Source: Bradyrhizobium sp. LTSP849 (GTDB lineage Bacteria; Pseudomonadota; Alphaproteobacteria; Rhizobiales; Xanthobacteraceae). Taken from it: a stretch of 64,000 bases of DNA. Shown here piece by piece: positions 17,680 to 25,951 of the stretch; position 1 is the stretch's first letter, and every line of letters starts with the position of its first letter. The translations under genes were made by a program, and so were the position numbers. The notes under the pieces were generated by a model. It searched no databases, had not been told where the DNA came from, and was given only the letters and a program-made list of their open reading frames with translations. The stretch is taken from NCBI RefSeq assembly GCF_000938255.1, contig NZ_JYMR01000020.1, positions 23,674-87,673 of the forward strand, given 5' to 3'.

Positions 17680-18879
17680 GTGAAGATCACCTCGATCGAG
17701 ACGCTGCGCACCGAGGAATTTTCCAACGTCATCTGGGTGCGCGTCCACACCGATACGGGCATGATCGGTCTCGGCGAGACTTTTTATGGTGCAGGCGCAG
17801 TCGAGGCGCAGATCCACGACACCTTTGCCGGCCGCCTGCTCGGCCGCAATCCTCTGCACATCGAAGCCATCCATCGCGACATGCTGAACCTGCCGATGGC
17901 GCAGTCCTCCACCGGCGTCGAATACCGCGCAGCGTCCGCGATCGACATCGCGCTGTGGGACCTGTTCGGCAAGGTCTGCAATCAGCCGGTGCACCAGATG
18001 CTCGGCGGCCTCTGCCGCGACAAGCAGCGCATCTACAACACCTGCGCCGGCACGCAATATGTCCGCTCGACCAATATCAGCCCGGTGTCGAACTGGAATC
18101 TCGGCGCCAACAAAGGTCCCTATGAGGATCTCGACGGCTTCATGAACCGCGCCGATGCGCTCGCCGAAAACCTTTTGGAGAGCGGCATCTCGGCGATGAA
18201 GATATGGCCGTTCGATCCGGCGGCGCAGGAGAACAAGGGCCTCTACATCACCGCTGCCCAGATGAAACAGGCGATCGAGCCGTTCGAAAAGATCCGGAAA
18301 GCCGTCGGCGACAGGATGGAGATCATGGTCGAACTCCATTCGCTGTGGAACCTGCCGACCGCAAAGCAGATCGCTCGCGCGCTCGAACCCTACAAGCCGA
18401 CCTGGTATGAAGATCCGATCCGCATGAACTCGCCGCAGGCGCTTGCCGAATATGCGCGCTCGACCGATGTCTGGGTCTGCGCCAGCGAAACGCTGGGCTC
18501 GCGCTTCCCCTACAAGGACATGCTCGATCGCGACGCCATGCATGTGGTGATGGCGGATCTGTGCTGGACCGGCGGCCTCACCGAAGGCCGCAAGATCGCC
18601 GCGATGGCCGAGACCTATCACCGGCCGTTTGCGCCGCACGATTGCATCGGACCGATCGGCTTCATCGCCGCCATCCACATGTCGTTCAGCCAGCCCAACA
18701 CGCTGATCCAGGAATCCGTGCGCGCCTTCTACAAGGGCTGGTACAATGAGCTCGTCACCACCATGCCGACGATCAAGGACGGCTATGTCTTCCCGATGGA
18801 AGGCCCCGGCCTTGGCGTCGATCTCCTGCCCGCGGTGTTCGACCGCAGCGATCTCACCGTGCGCCGCTCCAACGTCTGA
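17680..18879 (+). CDS. Enolase-superfamily (mandelate racemase/muconate lactonizing) sugar-acid dehydratase
   Basis: The protein has 399 residues, the usual length for the superfamily. The N-terminal capping domain (about 1-125) starts VKITSIETLRTEEF and contains IDIALWDLFGK. In the barrel, metal ligands are recognisable: Glu in MVELHSLWN, Glu in WYEDPIR and Glu in CASETLGSR, with a catalytic His in FAPHDCIGP. GTG 17680 is preceded by GGAGG at 9 nt and gives the family N-terminus. It is the first gene of a rightward operon with IdnO-like and IdnD-like dehydrogenases. Dehydration of an aldonate (gluconate, mannonate or similar) to a 2-keto-3-deoxy acid is the likely reaction. The exact substrate is unresolved. 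Confidence 0.82.
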   Translation: MKITSIETLRTEEFSNVIWVRVHTDTGMIGLGETFYGAGAVEAQIHDTFAGRLLGRNPLHIEAIHRDMLNLPMAQSSTGVEYRAASAIDIALWDLFGKVCNQPVHQMLGGLCRDKQRIYNTCAGTQYVRSTNISPVSNWNLGANKGPYEDLDGFMNRADALAENLLESGISAMKIWPFDPAAQENKGLYITAAQMKQAIEPFEKIRKAVGDRMEIMVELHSLWNLPTAKQIARALEPYKPTWYEDPIRMNSPQALAEYARSTDVWVCASETLGSRFPYKDMLDRDAMHVVMADLCWTGGLTEGRKIAAMAETYHRPFAPHDCIGPIGFIAAIHMSFSQPNTLIQESVRAFYKGWYNELVTTMPTIKDGYVFPMEGPGLGVDLLPAVFDRSDLTVRRSNV

Positions 18880-18891
18880 GGATTTCTTGAG

Positions 18892-19659
18892 ATGAGCACC
18901 GCCCTCTTCGACCTTTCCGGCCGCACCGCGCTCGTGACCGGCTCCTCCCGCGGGCTCGGCCGCGCCATTGCCGAGGGCATGGCCAAGGCCGGCGCCAAGA
19001 TCATTATCAACGGCGTCGACCCCAAGCGCGTCGAGCAGGCCGTCGCCGAATTTCGTGCCGCCGGGCATCAGGCCGAAGGCGCGGCGTTCAACGTCACCGA
19101 TGAGCCCGCGATCATCGCGGCTTTCGAGCGTTTTGACCGCGAAGGGCTCGATGTCGATATTCTCGTCAACAATGCCGGCATCCAGCATCGCAAGCCGCTG
19201 GTCGAGTTCACCACCGACGAGTGGCGCAAGGTGATCGAGACCGATCTCACCAGCGCCTTCGTGATTGGCCGCGAGGCCGGCAAGCGCATGATCCCTCGCA
19301 AGCATGGCAAGATCATCAATATCGGCTCGCTCGGCAGCGAGCTCGCGCGTCCCACCATCGCGCCCTACACCGCAGCCAAGGGCGGCATCAAGAACCTGAC
19401 CCGCTCGATGGCAGTGGAATGGGCCCAGCACGGCATCCAGGCCAACGCGATCGGACCCGGCTACATGCTCACCGACATGAACGAGGCGCTGGTCAACAAC
19501 ACCGACTTCAACAACTGGCTGATGGGCCGCGTTCCCTCGAAGCGTTGGGGCAGGCCGGACGAGCTGGTCGGTGCGGCGATCTTCCTCGCGTCCGACGCCT
19601 CCACTTACGTCAACGGCCAGATCATCTATGTCGATGGCGGCATGATCGCCGCGATGTGA
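18892..19659 (+). CDS. Short-chain dehydrogenase, gluconate 5-dehydrogenase-like
   Basis: The protein has 255 residues. It is a classical SDR with TGSSRGLGRAIAEGMAKAG (cofactor site), NNAG (NNAGIQHRKPLVEF), the catalytic Ser in NIGSLGSELARPT and the YxxxK site in APYTAAKGG. The NNAGIQHR and PGYMLTDMNEAL segments are typical of IdnO/gluconate 5-dehydrogenases, which interconvert 5-keto-D-gluconate and D-gluconate. It starts 12 bp after the dehydratase and is followed 26 bp later by the IdnD-like gene, supporting an idonate or ketogluconate route. A 2-dehydro-3-deoxy-sugar-acid dehydrogenase is the alternative. Confidence 0.82.
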   Translation: MSTALFDLSGRTALVTGSSRGLGRAIAEGMAKAGAKIIINGVDPKRVEQAVAEFRAAGHQAEGAAFNVTDEPAIIAAFERFDREGLDVDILVNNAGIQHRKPLVEFTTDEWRKVIETDLTSAFVIGREAGKRMIPRKHGKIINIGSLGSELARPTIAPYTAAKGGIKNLTRSMAVEWAQHGIQANAIGPGYMLTDMNEALVNNTDFNNWLMGRVPSKRWGRPDELVGAAIFLASDASTYVNGQIIYVDGGMIAAM

Positions 19660-19685
19660 TCGCGAAACTCTGAGGGAACGAACCC

Positions 19686-20717
19686 ATGCGCGCCGTCGTC
19701 ATTCACGCCCCGAAGGACCTCCGGATCGACAGCTATCCCGATCCGGCACCCGGCCCGGGTGAGGTCCGCGTCAAGATCGCCAATGGCGGCATCTGCGGCT
19801 CCGATCTGCATTACTACCATCACGGCGGCTTCGGTGTCGTGCGCATCCAGCAGCCGATGGCGCTGGGCCACGAGATCGCCGGCGTCGTCGCGGCCGTCGG
19901 TGACGGCGTCACTGGCGTAAGGTCGGGGACGCGCGTCGCGGTCAATCCGAGCAAGCCGTGCGGCCAATGCCTGCATTGCCAGGAAGGCATGCGCAACCAG
20001 TGCCTCGACATGCGCTTCCTCGGCAGTGCGATGCGCTTTCCCCATGTGCAGGGTGGCTTTCGCGAATTCCTCACGGTCGATGCCACGCAGGCCGTGCCGA
20101 TCGCCGATAAGCTCTCGCTGGCCGAGGCCGCAGTCGCTGAACCGCTCGCGGTGTGCCTGCATGCCGGCAAGCAGGCCGGCCCCCTCCTCGGCAAGCGCGT
20201 GCTGATCACCGGCTGCGGCCCGATCGGCGCGCTGATGATCCTGGTGTCGCGCTTCGGCGGCGCCGCCGAGATCGTGGTGACCGATGTCGCCGACGCGCCG
20301 CTCGCGGTCGCCAGAAAGCTCGGCGCCACCCACGCGATCAATGTCGCGACCGACGCTGCCGCGCTCGATCCCTGGCGCGCCGGCAAGGGCGTGTTCGACA
20401 CCCTCTTTGAAGCCTCCGGCAACCAGGCCGCGCTCCGCACCGCCCTCGACGTGCTACGGCCCGGTGCGACACTCGTCCAGCTCGGCCTCGGCGGCGAGAT
20501 GACGCTGCCGATCAACTCCATCGTCGCCAAGGAGTTGCAGCTCCGCGGCACCTTCCGCTTCGACCCCGAGTTCGAGCTCGCGGTGCGGCTGATGGGCGAA
20601 GGCCTGATCGACGTCAAGCCGCTGATCACGGCCACCATGCCGTTCGATAACGCGGTCGCCGCGTTCGAGCTTGCCAGCGACCGCGCGCAGTCGATGAAGG
20701 TGCAGTTGACGTTCTGA
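19686..20717 (+). CDS. L-idonate 5-dehydrogenase-like zinc alcohol dehydrogenase
   Basis: The protein has 343 residues and is a medium-chain dehydrogenase. The catalytic zinc ligands are in GGICGSDLHYYHHGG and GHEIAGVVAAVGDG. The structural zinc site is CGQCLHCQEGMRNQC, and the NAD-binding fold shows ITGCGPIGALM. GGICGSDLHYY and the MRFPHVQGGFREFL region agree with IdnD (L-idonate to 5-keto-D-gluconate). A GAGGGAA site precedes the ATG. As the last gene of the operon it would supply 5-ketogluconate to the upstream SDR and then gluconate to the dehydratase. A sorbitol or threonine dehydrogenase is less likely. Confidence 0.85.
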   Translation: MRAVVIHAPKDLRIDSYPDPAPGPGEVRVKIANGGICGSDLHYYHHGGFGVVRIQQPMALGHEIAGVVAAVGDGVTGVRSGTRVAVNPSKPCGQCLHCQEGMRNQCLDMRFLGSAMRFPHVQGGFREFLTVDATQAVPIADKLSLAEAAVAEPLAVCLHAGKQAGPLLGKRVLITGCGPIGALMILVSRFGGAAEIVVTDVADAPLAVARKLGATHAINVATDAAALDPWRAGKGVFDTLFEASGNQAALRTALDVLRPGATLVQLGLGGEMTLPINSIVAKELQLRGTFRFDPEFELAVRLMGEGLIDVKPLITATMPFDNAVAAFELASDRAQSMKVQLTF

Positions 20718-20727
20718 GGCTGAACTC

Positions 20728-21609
20728 TCAGGGCTGCGCAGCGCCGTCGAGAAGGCGGTCGCTGACCAGCCGGACCGCGCCTCGCTTCCAGGAGTAGTCG
20801 GCCCCCATGCGCAGGCCACTGTCGCCGCGTGACAGCACCGCGCCGGTCCTCGCATCACGCACCTGGAAACCGAGCGTGTATTCGGTGCGGCTGACCCGCC
20901 GCACGACACCGATCAGCGACTGGTCCGCGCCGAGGTTTTGCGCAATCACGGCCTCGCAGCCATCGCAGTCGCGCAAGGCGCGCGTCTTCGCCGCCTCTCC
21001 GCTCGCGGTGCCGACATCGATGATGCGGTAACGGCCGGATTGGCCCAGCGCCTCGCGTACGCTGCCGGTGACCTCCGCCAGATACGATGCATCGGACGTG
21101 GCTGAAGCCCCCGCCGAGGCGGCGGTCGTATCCTCGAGCTCGAAATCGAACACGGCAAGTGCGACCGGCGGCGGCGCGAGCGCGGCCATGATCTCGCGGG
21201 ACACGAAGATCTCGGCGCGCTCCCATGATTCATCATTGTCGCCGCGGAAAGTGTAAAGCTTGTCCATCACGATCTTTTTGGCGCCGACGTCGATCACCGC
21301 GATCTTGGCCCATTGCACCAGCGTGCTCGTCTTCTGGATGCCGCCGATGACCTTGAACGCCGCGCCGTTCTGGGTGGATGACGCGAGCCGATAGCGCTCG
21401 TCGGCGCCGATATCCCGCCTGAGCGCGGCCATGAACGCCGACAGCCGCCGCTCGTGGGCAGCGGTCTGGTTGGCCGGCTCGGCCGACGTATCGGTGTAAC
21501 TGAAGTCATCCATGGCTACGCCGATGGCGGTCTCAGCGCTGGCCGGCGAAGAGGCCGCCGGGAGGACGAGCAGGAGAAATGCGGAGAAGATCAACCGGGA
21601 GCGGCGCAT
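20728..21609 (-). CDS. Secreted protein with two tandem DUF2380/DUF3280-like domains
   Basis: The protein has 293 residues. A signal peptide (RRSRLIFSAFLLLVLPAASS, cleavage near ASA-ET at about 25) leads to two related halves. The first has VAMDDFSYTDTSAEP and WERAEIFVSREIM; the second has LAVFDFELEDTTAAS and WKRGAVRLVSDRLL, with a RYRL/RYRI segment in each. Only the second half keeps CDGCEAVIAQNLGADQSLIG. The second half resembles DUF2380/DUF3280 proteins found near PQQ-dependent alcohol dehydrogenases, but no such enzyme is in this window. The gene is divergent from a NarL-type two-component pair, a possible regulator. Function unknown. Confidence 0.7.
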   Translation of the reverse strand: MRRSRLIFSAFLLLVLPAASSPASAETAIGVAMDDFSYTDTSAEPANQTAAHERRLSAFMAALRRDIGADERYRLASSTQNGAAFKVIGGIQKTSTLVQWAKIAVIDVGAKKIVMDKLYTFRGDNDESWERAEIFVSREIMAALAPPPVALAVFDFELEDTTAASAGASATSDASYLAEVTGSVREALGQSGRYRIIDVGTASGEAAKTRALRDCDGCEAVIAQNLGADQSLIGVVRRVSRTEYTLGFQVRDARTGAVLSRGDSGLRMGADYSWKRGAVRLVSDRLLDGAAQP

Positions 21610-21797
21610 ACGGACCTCGTGTGATGGAGCGGCGCGGCAATCTGGACGGCCGCCTCAGGCCATGCAGCAGCGTCGGTCCCGACCAGAGCCGGGAAAATTT
21701 CACGACGTTGCACCGCAGTAAGCCTGGCGCTTTCCGTCGCCTGCGTTCTGCCGTCTAATGCGGAGGCGACAAACCCGTTCGCGCCAGGTGCCCGCCG

Positions 21798-23183
21798 ATG
21801 TGGAACCGCCCGAGGTTCGATCTCAAGGTCCGTCTGACGTTGCGCGTGGCCGCGATAACGGCCGCCTGCTTCGCCGCGATCTCCGCCTATTTCCTGATCA
21901 CGGCTGACCGCGCCGCGCATGCGCGCATCGACGGTATCGCCGCCATCGTGGCCAAAACGCTGGAGCTGCAACAGGGCAAAGTCCAGTGGGTGGCCAACCC
22001 GCGCTCCGACTTTCCGAACCTCGACCCCGTTGCGGCCTTCGTGATGACGCCCGGCCTGTGTCTGGCATTCCGTGGCACGAGCGGCGAGATGCTCCAGCGG
22101 TTCTGTAGCGGTGCGCCCAATCCGGCGAACCTGCCGCCACAGGCCTTCACGGCCTTCTATCGCAGCCTGTTCGACCCCGGCCGCGAGGCGGCACGGCCTG
22201 TGATTGTGCGCGGAGCGAAGCTCGGCGAGACCGTGGTCTCGGTCGATCCGGCCGTGCAGACAGCGGAGGCCTGGCACGAAGCGGGCCGCCTGATGATCGC
22301 GCTTGCGATTGCGCTGCCGTTATTGTGCGCGCTGGTCTACGCTGCGCTGGCGCGCGCGCTACGTCCGACGCGCCTGATCCGCACCGGCCTCGAGCGGATC
22401 GCAGCCAACGACCTCACCGCGCGGCTGCCGCCGTTCGACCTCGCCGAGCTCTCCGCGGTTCGCGACGTCTTCAACCATCTCGCCGAAAGTCTCGATACCG
22501 CGCTTGCCGAACGCGCGGAGTTGACCCGAAAGCTGATCGCACTCCAGGACGAGGAGCGCCGCCATCTCGCGCGCGAGCTGCACGACGAGTTCGGCCAGTC
22601 TCTGGCCGCCATTCGCGCACTCGCCTCATCCGCCCGCCTGACCGCCGTACAGGATTGCCCGTCCCTGCTTTCTGAATGCGACGGCATCGCGCGGACCGCG
22701 ACCGGCATGATGGAGACGCTGCGCGGCGCCCTGTTCCGACTGCGTCCCCCGGACATCGAGGAGCTCGGACTCGTGGCGAGCCTCGAAGGCCTGGTTGCGG
22801 GCTGGAATGGGCGCAGCCGCGGCGAGACGCGTTTCTCGATTCGTTTCGACGGCGCCTTCGAGACCCTGCCGGCCACGATCAGCGCCAATCTCTACCGCAT
22901 TGTGCAGGAGGCACTCACCAACGCCGCCAAGCATGCCGGCGCCACGCGCGTCAGCCTGGAATTGTCGATGCGCGCCGACGAGATCGCGCTTGCAATCGAC
23001 GATGACGGACGCTCGAGCGATCCTGCGGCAAAATCCGGAATGGGCTTGCTCGGCATGCGCGAGCGTGTCGCCGCTCTGCGCGGCCGCCTGACCTTCGAGG
23101 CTGGATCGCACGGCGGCTCCGCGTTGCGTGTGGCAATTCCGCTCGCGGCCGCCGATCGGCAGGCTCTGGAGCGCGCGGCATGA
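21798..23183 (+). CDS. Membrane sensor histidine kinase, NarX/UhpB (HisKA_3) type
   Basis: The protein has 461 residues. A membrane helix at about 15-35 and a second at about 160-185 bracket a periplasmic domain of about 120 residues containing two or more cysteines (TPGLCLAF, QRFCSG). A HAMP segment (RALRPTRLIRTGLERI) follows. The HisKA_3 dimerisation motif is LQDEERRHLARELHDEFGQ with His262, and the ATPase domain has YRIVQEALTNAAKHA and GMGLLGMRERV. It overlaps the response-regulator gene by 4 nt (ATGA), so they form a cognate pair. Ligand unknown. The divergent DUF2380-like secreted gene is a candidate target. Confidence 0.88.
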   Translation: MWNRPRFDLKVRLTLRVAAITAACFAAISAYFLITADRAAHARIDGIAAIVAKTLELQQGKVQWVANPRSDFPNLDPVAAFVMTPGLCLAFRGTSGEMLQRFCSGAPNPANLPPQAFTAFYRSLFDPGREAARPVIVRGAKLGETVVSVDPAVQTAEAWHEAGRLMIALAIALPLLCALVYAALARALRPTRLIRTGLERIAANDLTARLPPFDLAELSAVRDVFNHLAESLDTALAERAELTRKLIALQDEERRHLARELHDEFGQSLAAIRALASSARLTAVQDCPSLLSECDGIARTATGMMETLRGALFRLRPPDIEELGLVASLEGLVAGWNGRSRGETRFSIRFDGAFETLPATISANLYRIVQEALTNAAKHAGATRVSLELSMRADEIALAIDDDGRSSDPAAKSGMGLLGMRERVAALRGRLTFEAGSHGGSALRVAIPLAAADRQALERAA

Positions 23184-23842
23184 GCGCTGCCGACATGACC
23201 ATTCTGCTGGTCGACGACCATTCCGTCGTCCGCGAGGGCTATCGCTCGGTGCTCCAGAAGCAGCCGGGCCTGCGCGTCATCGCCGAAGCCGCCGACGGCG
23301 CCGAGGCCTACCGTCTCTTCAAATCCGAGGGGCCCGACCTCGTCATCATGGACCTCAGCATGCCCGGCATCGGCGGCATCGAGGCTGTCAGGCGGATCAG
23401 GCAATGGGACAAGGGCGCAAAGATCCTCGTCTTCACCATGCACGAGAATGCCGGCTTCGCCGTGCAGGCGATCCGCGCCGGCGCGAGGGGTTACGTCACC
23501 AAGACCAGCCCGCCGGAAACGCTGGTGCGCGCCGTGATGGACGTGCTCGCGGGCAAGATCGCGATCAGTCCCGACATCGACCATGAGCTCGCACTGAGCC
23601 GGCTCGCCGGCGAAAGCTCCGCCGCCGACGTCCTCACCGCGCGCGAGTTCGAGGTGCTGCGCCTGCTGCTCGCTGAACGGACGACCGACGAGATCGCGGA
23701 GACGCTGCACGTCAGCCCGAAGACGGTGGCGAACCTGCACTCCCTGATCAAGGACAAGCTCGGGGTCGGCTCCGACATCGAGCTGGTCCGGCTTGCGCTG
23801 CGCCAGGGGATTTTGACGCAGGTCGATCTGGGTGAGGCTTGA
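23180..23842 (+). CDS. NarL/FixJ-type response regulator
   Basis: The protein has 220 residues. The receiver domain (about 7-125) contains ILLVDDHSVVREGY, phospho-acceptor Asp58 in VIMDLSMPG and Lys in YVTKTSPP. The C-terminal LuxR helix-turn-helix (about 150-210) has LTAREFEVLRLLLAERTTDEI and HVSPKTVANLHSLIKDKLGV. It is coupled by a 4-nt overlap to the kinase. The gene converges on a membrane-protein gene whose stop lies 4 bp away. Confidence 0.92.
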   Translation: MSAADMTILLVDDHSVVREGYRSVLQKQPGLRVIAEAADGAEAYRLFKSEGPDLVIMDLSMPGIGGIEAVRRIRQWDKGAKILVFTMHENAGFAVQAIRAGARGYVTKTSPPETLVRAVMDVLAGKIAISPDIDHELALSRLAGESSAADVLTAREFEVLRLLLAERTTDEIAETLHVSPKTVANLHSLIKDKLGVGSDIELVRLALRQGILTQVDLGEA

Positions 23843-23846
23843 CGCC

Positions 23847-24692
23847 TCAGGTCAGATAGCGCGTCAGATACCCGTCCATCGCGTAGAGCGCGCAGAGAGC
23901 CAAGCTCGACCACACAGCGGCGCTGAAATACAGGAACATCCAGGTAAGTTCGCCCTTCCAGTGGGCGACGTCGTGGGTCACCACCCAGCGCGTCGAGACG
24001 TCATGCAGGCCCTCGAGGAAGCCAAGCAACTTGTTGCCTTCGGCATGCCCTGCCCGCCAGCGGCTGAGATACATCGGCACATCGACGGTGACGAGGAAGG
24101 CGAGGAAGCAGGCAATGCCGACAATGCCCGCGATCAGCGCCCAGCGTACCGGGCCATGGAATTCCGGCATCAAGCGGCACAGCGCGATCCCAACGAGGAA
24201 GAAGGTCACCGCCCACAGCGAATTCTCGATCGCGTTGTAGAGATAGTTGGTGGTCACGACCGCGTACCAGGAGAAGCACTCCGCGATGATGATCACGGGC
24301 ACGATGACCCAGGCAACGTTCACCGTGGTCTCCGCACCGGCCATGCTGCCGAGCTGATGCAGGATGACGGCCCATTGCGCGGCGAAGCAGAGTTCGGCCA
24401 CGGTCGCGACAGTACGGCCGACGAAGACGCTGGAGAGCCAGGTATCGAACAGGCAGATGCGCTGCACGTCGGCGCGCGGCAGGAACGAACGGAATGCGCA
24501 GCCGAACACATAGCCGGCGCAGAGCAGCAGCATCACGCCGATGCCGGACGGTCCAGTGATGCTGCCACCGGCCGGCTGATAGAACTCCCGGTACAGCATG
24601 AACCAGACCAGGATGTTGACGTTGCTCACAAGCGTCAGCGATCCCCACCACCAGGCCAGGGGATTTGACCGCGCCTGCAACATCAACCTCAT
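23847..24692 (-). CDS. Multi-pass membrane protein of unknown function
   Basis: The protein has 281 residues with about seven to eight hydrophobic helices (for example VNILVWFMLYREFY, GIGVMLLLCAGYVFGCAF, VAWVIVPVIIIAEC, WALIAGIVGIACFLAFL). Conserved-looking polar residues sit between helices: RADVQRICLFDTWLSSVF, YNAIENSLW and VVTHDVAHWKGELTW. I do not recognise the family. ATG 24692 is used because GGAG stands 6 nt upstream; an upstream in-frame GTG at 24743 would add 17 non-hydrophobic residues. It lies between a two-component pair and an ArsR operon, with no operon partner. Confidence 0.7.
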   Translation of the reverse strand: MRLMLQARSNPLAWWWGSLTLVSNVNILVWFMLYREFYQPAGGSITGPSGIGVMLLLCAGYVFGCAFRSFLPRADVQRICLFDTWLSSVFVGRTVATVAELCFAAQWAVILHQLGSMAGAETTVNVAWVIVPVIIIAECFSWYAVVTTNYLYNAIENSLWAVTFFLVGIALCRLMPEFHGPVRWALIAGIVGIACFLAFLVTVDVPMYLSRWRAGHAEGNKLLGFLEGLHDVSTRWVVTHDVAHWKGELTWMFLYFSAAVWSSLALCALYAMDGYLTRYLT

Positions 24693-24829
24693 CGACCGCT
24701 CCGTTGTAACTGGATTGACATCCAACGGTAGCAATAGTGTCACAATAAGGTAGCTGGTCGCGACAAAAATCTGCGTGACGGCACTGTCATAATTGCGAAG
24801 ACGGTCGGGAGCCCGCGTGCAGCTCCAGG

Positions 24830-24867
24830 GTCATTCCGGGTTGCCGCTCCAGGCGCCCCGGAATGAC
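24830..24867. repeat. Inverted repeat downstream of the ArsR/SRPBCC operon
   Basis: An 11-bp perfect stem, GTCATTCCGGG (24830-24840) with CCCGGAATGAC (24857-24867), encloses a 16-base loop. There is no T-tract on either side. It resembles REP-like palindromes of Bradyrhizobium rather than a standard terminator, although it could still end transcription or stabilise mRNA for the leftward genes. Confidence 0.6.
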
Positions 24868-24876
24868 ACGTTCACC

Positions 24877-25368
24877 CTACCTCTTCATGTCGGCCACATA
24901 GGCCGCCAGCTTGTCCAGCGTCTGGTAGCCGTATTCAACGGCGCCGAAGCCGATCATGTGGTCGCGCTGCGCCGCGGTCGACGCCAACTGCCGCATCATC
25001 AGCACGGTCTTGCCGTTGCTCTGCTCGGCAAAGGTCAGGATGAAGCGGAACATGCTGGGATCATCGTCCTGGTCGCCGCCATGGTCCATCTCCATCAGCT
25101 TCGGCCGCTCGATGCGGCGGAAGCACATGCGGTTCGGATAGACGGTGCCATCGGGGCCGACCATGTTGAAGCGCCAGACGCCGCCGACGCGCACATCGAT
25201 CTCGAACGTCTCGATCTTGAAGCCCTTCGGACCGAACCATTGCGGCAGATGCTTCGGATCGGACCACGCCTCGAACACCAGCTCGCGTGGCGCGTCAATC
25301 ACGCGTGACATCACGATCTCGCGGTCGAGCGACCATTGCGACAATGCGGGATTGGCAGAACTCGTCAT
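24877..25368 (-). CDS. SRPBCC (AHSA1-like) family protein
   Basis: The protein has 163 residues, a START/Bet v1-like fold. IVMSRVIDAPRELVFEAWSD, PQWFGPKGFKIETFEIDVR and GGVWRFNMVGPDG are characteristic of the AHSA1 subgroup. ATG 25368 shares one base with the stop of the ArsR gene (TGATG), giving tight coupling. ArsR regulators paired with AHSA1-like proteins are common in proteobacteria. The bound ligand is not known. It probably binds a small hydrophobic molecule in the cytosol (family-based inference). Confidence 0.88.
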   Translation of the reverse strand: MTSSANPALSQWSLDREIVMSRVIDAPRELVFEAWSDPKHLPQWFGPKGFKIETFEIDVRVGGVWRFNMVGPDGTVYPNRMCFRRIERPKLMEMDHGGDQDDDPSMFRFILTFAEQSNGKTVLMMRQLASTAAQRDHMIGFGAVEYGYQTLDKLAAYVADMKR

Positions 25369-25775
25369 CACTCAGAACCTTTCCGTTTGGTTGTCTTGCT
25401 TGTTGTCTTGTCGGCTTTCTTGGACGGACGCTTGGCGTCCTCCCTCTCTGTCTTGAGCTTCATCACATAAGCCTCGAACCGGTCGAGCCGCGCTTCCCAG
25501 ATCGCGCGTTGCTGCTGGAACCAGTCCTCCGCGCCGACCAGCGCATCCGGACTGAGGCGGCAGGTGCGCACGCGGCCCGATTTCTCCGACTGCACGAGGC
25601 CGCTCAGCTCCAGCACGTGGATGTGCTTCATGAAGCTCGGCAGCGCCATGTCGAAGGGATCGGCGAGCTCGCCGACCGAGGCCTCGCCGGCGCACAGCCG
25701 CATCACGATCGCCCGCCTTGTGGGGTCGCCAAGCGCTGCGAAAATCTGGTCGAGCTGGGATAATTGGTTAGCCAT
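25368..25775 (-). CDS. ArsR-family transcriptional regulator
   Basis: The protein has 135 residues. The winged helix starts QLDQIFAALGDPTRRAIVMR, followed by EASVGELADPFDMALPSFMKHIHVLE and SGLVQSEKSGRVRTC. Thiol metal-binding boxes such as ELCVCDL are missing, so metal sensing is unlikely. The C-terminus is Lys-rich. ATG 25775 is chosen over an upstream GTG since it begins the conserved ANQLSQLDQIF stretch and lies just behind a good promoter. It is translationally coupled to the SRPBCC gene. Two identical-type palindromes at the promoter suggest autoregulation. Confidence 0.9.
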   Translation of the reverse strand: MANQLSQLDQIFAALGDPTRRAIVMRLCAGEASVGELADPFDMALPSFMKHIHVLELSGLVQSEKSGRVRTCRLSPDALVGAEDWFQQQRAIWEARLDRFEAYVMKLKTEREDAKRPSKKADKTTSKTTKRKGSE

Positions 25776-25833
25776 GTAGCTAACTATAAACCCATCGCGA
25801 TCCAACGTCAATAATTGTTAGCTCTAAGGCTAA
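25768..25833 (-). promoter_or_regulatory. Promoter of the ArsR operon with two TTAGC-N6-GCTAA operators
   Basis: The leftward promoter has -35 TTGACG (25806-25811), a 17-bp spacer and -10 TATAGT (25783-25788). The palindrome TTAGC-N6-GCTAA occurs twice: at 25768-25783, covering the transcription start and the ATG, and at 25818-25833, just upstream of the -35. Their centres are exactly 50 bp apart, near five helical turns. The mRNA would have an extremely short leader. Binding by the encoded ArsR protein is inferred. Confidence 0.65.
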
Positions 25834-25951
25834 GTAATTTCTCGGCAGGGTCGCTGCTGTGGAACCCACCACGCGCAATCGTGAATTGGGACGCAGGGCT
25901 CCGCCCGCTAAAAAGAGCCTTGGGGGCGCATCGCATCATTCGTCAGAGCAC

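Noticed and set aside
16735..19431. Long leftward open frame of about 900 codons covering the GntR gene and the whole dehydratase/SDR region
   Set aside because: Only the last 255 codons (GntR) show domain motifs. The rest is antisense to well-supported genes and is low-complexity, a GC-bias shadow.
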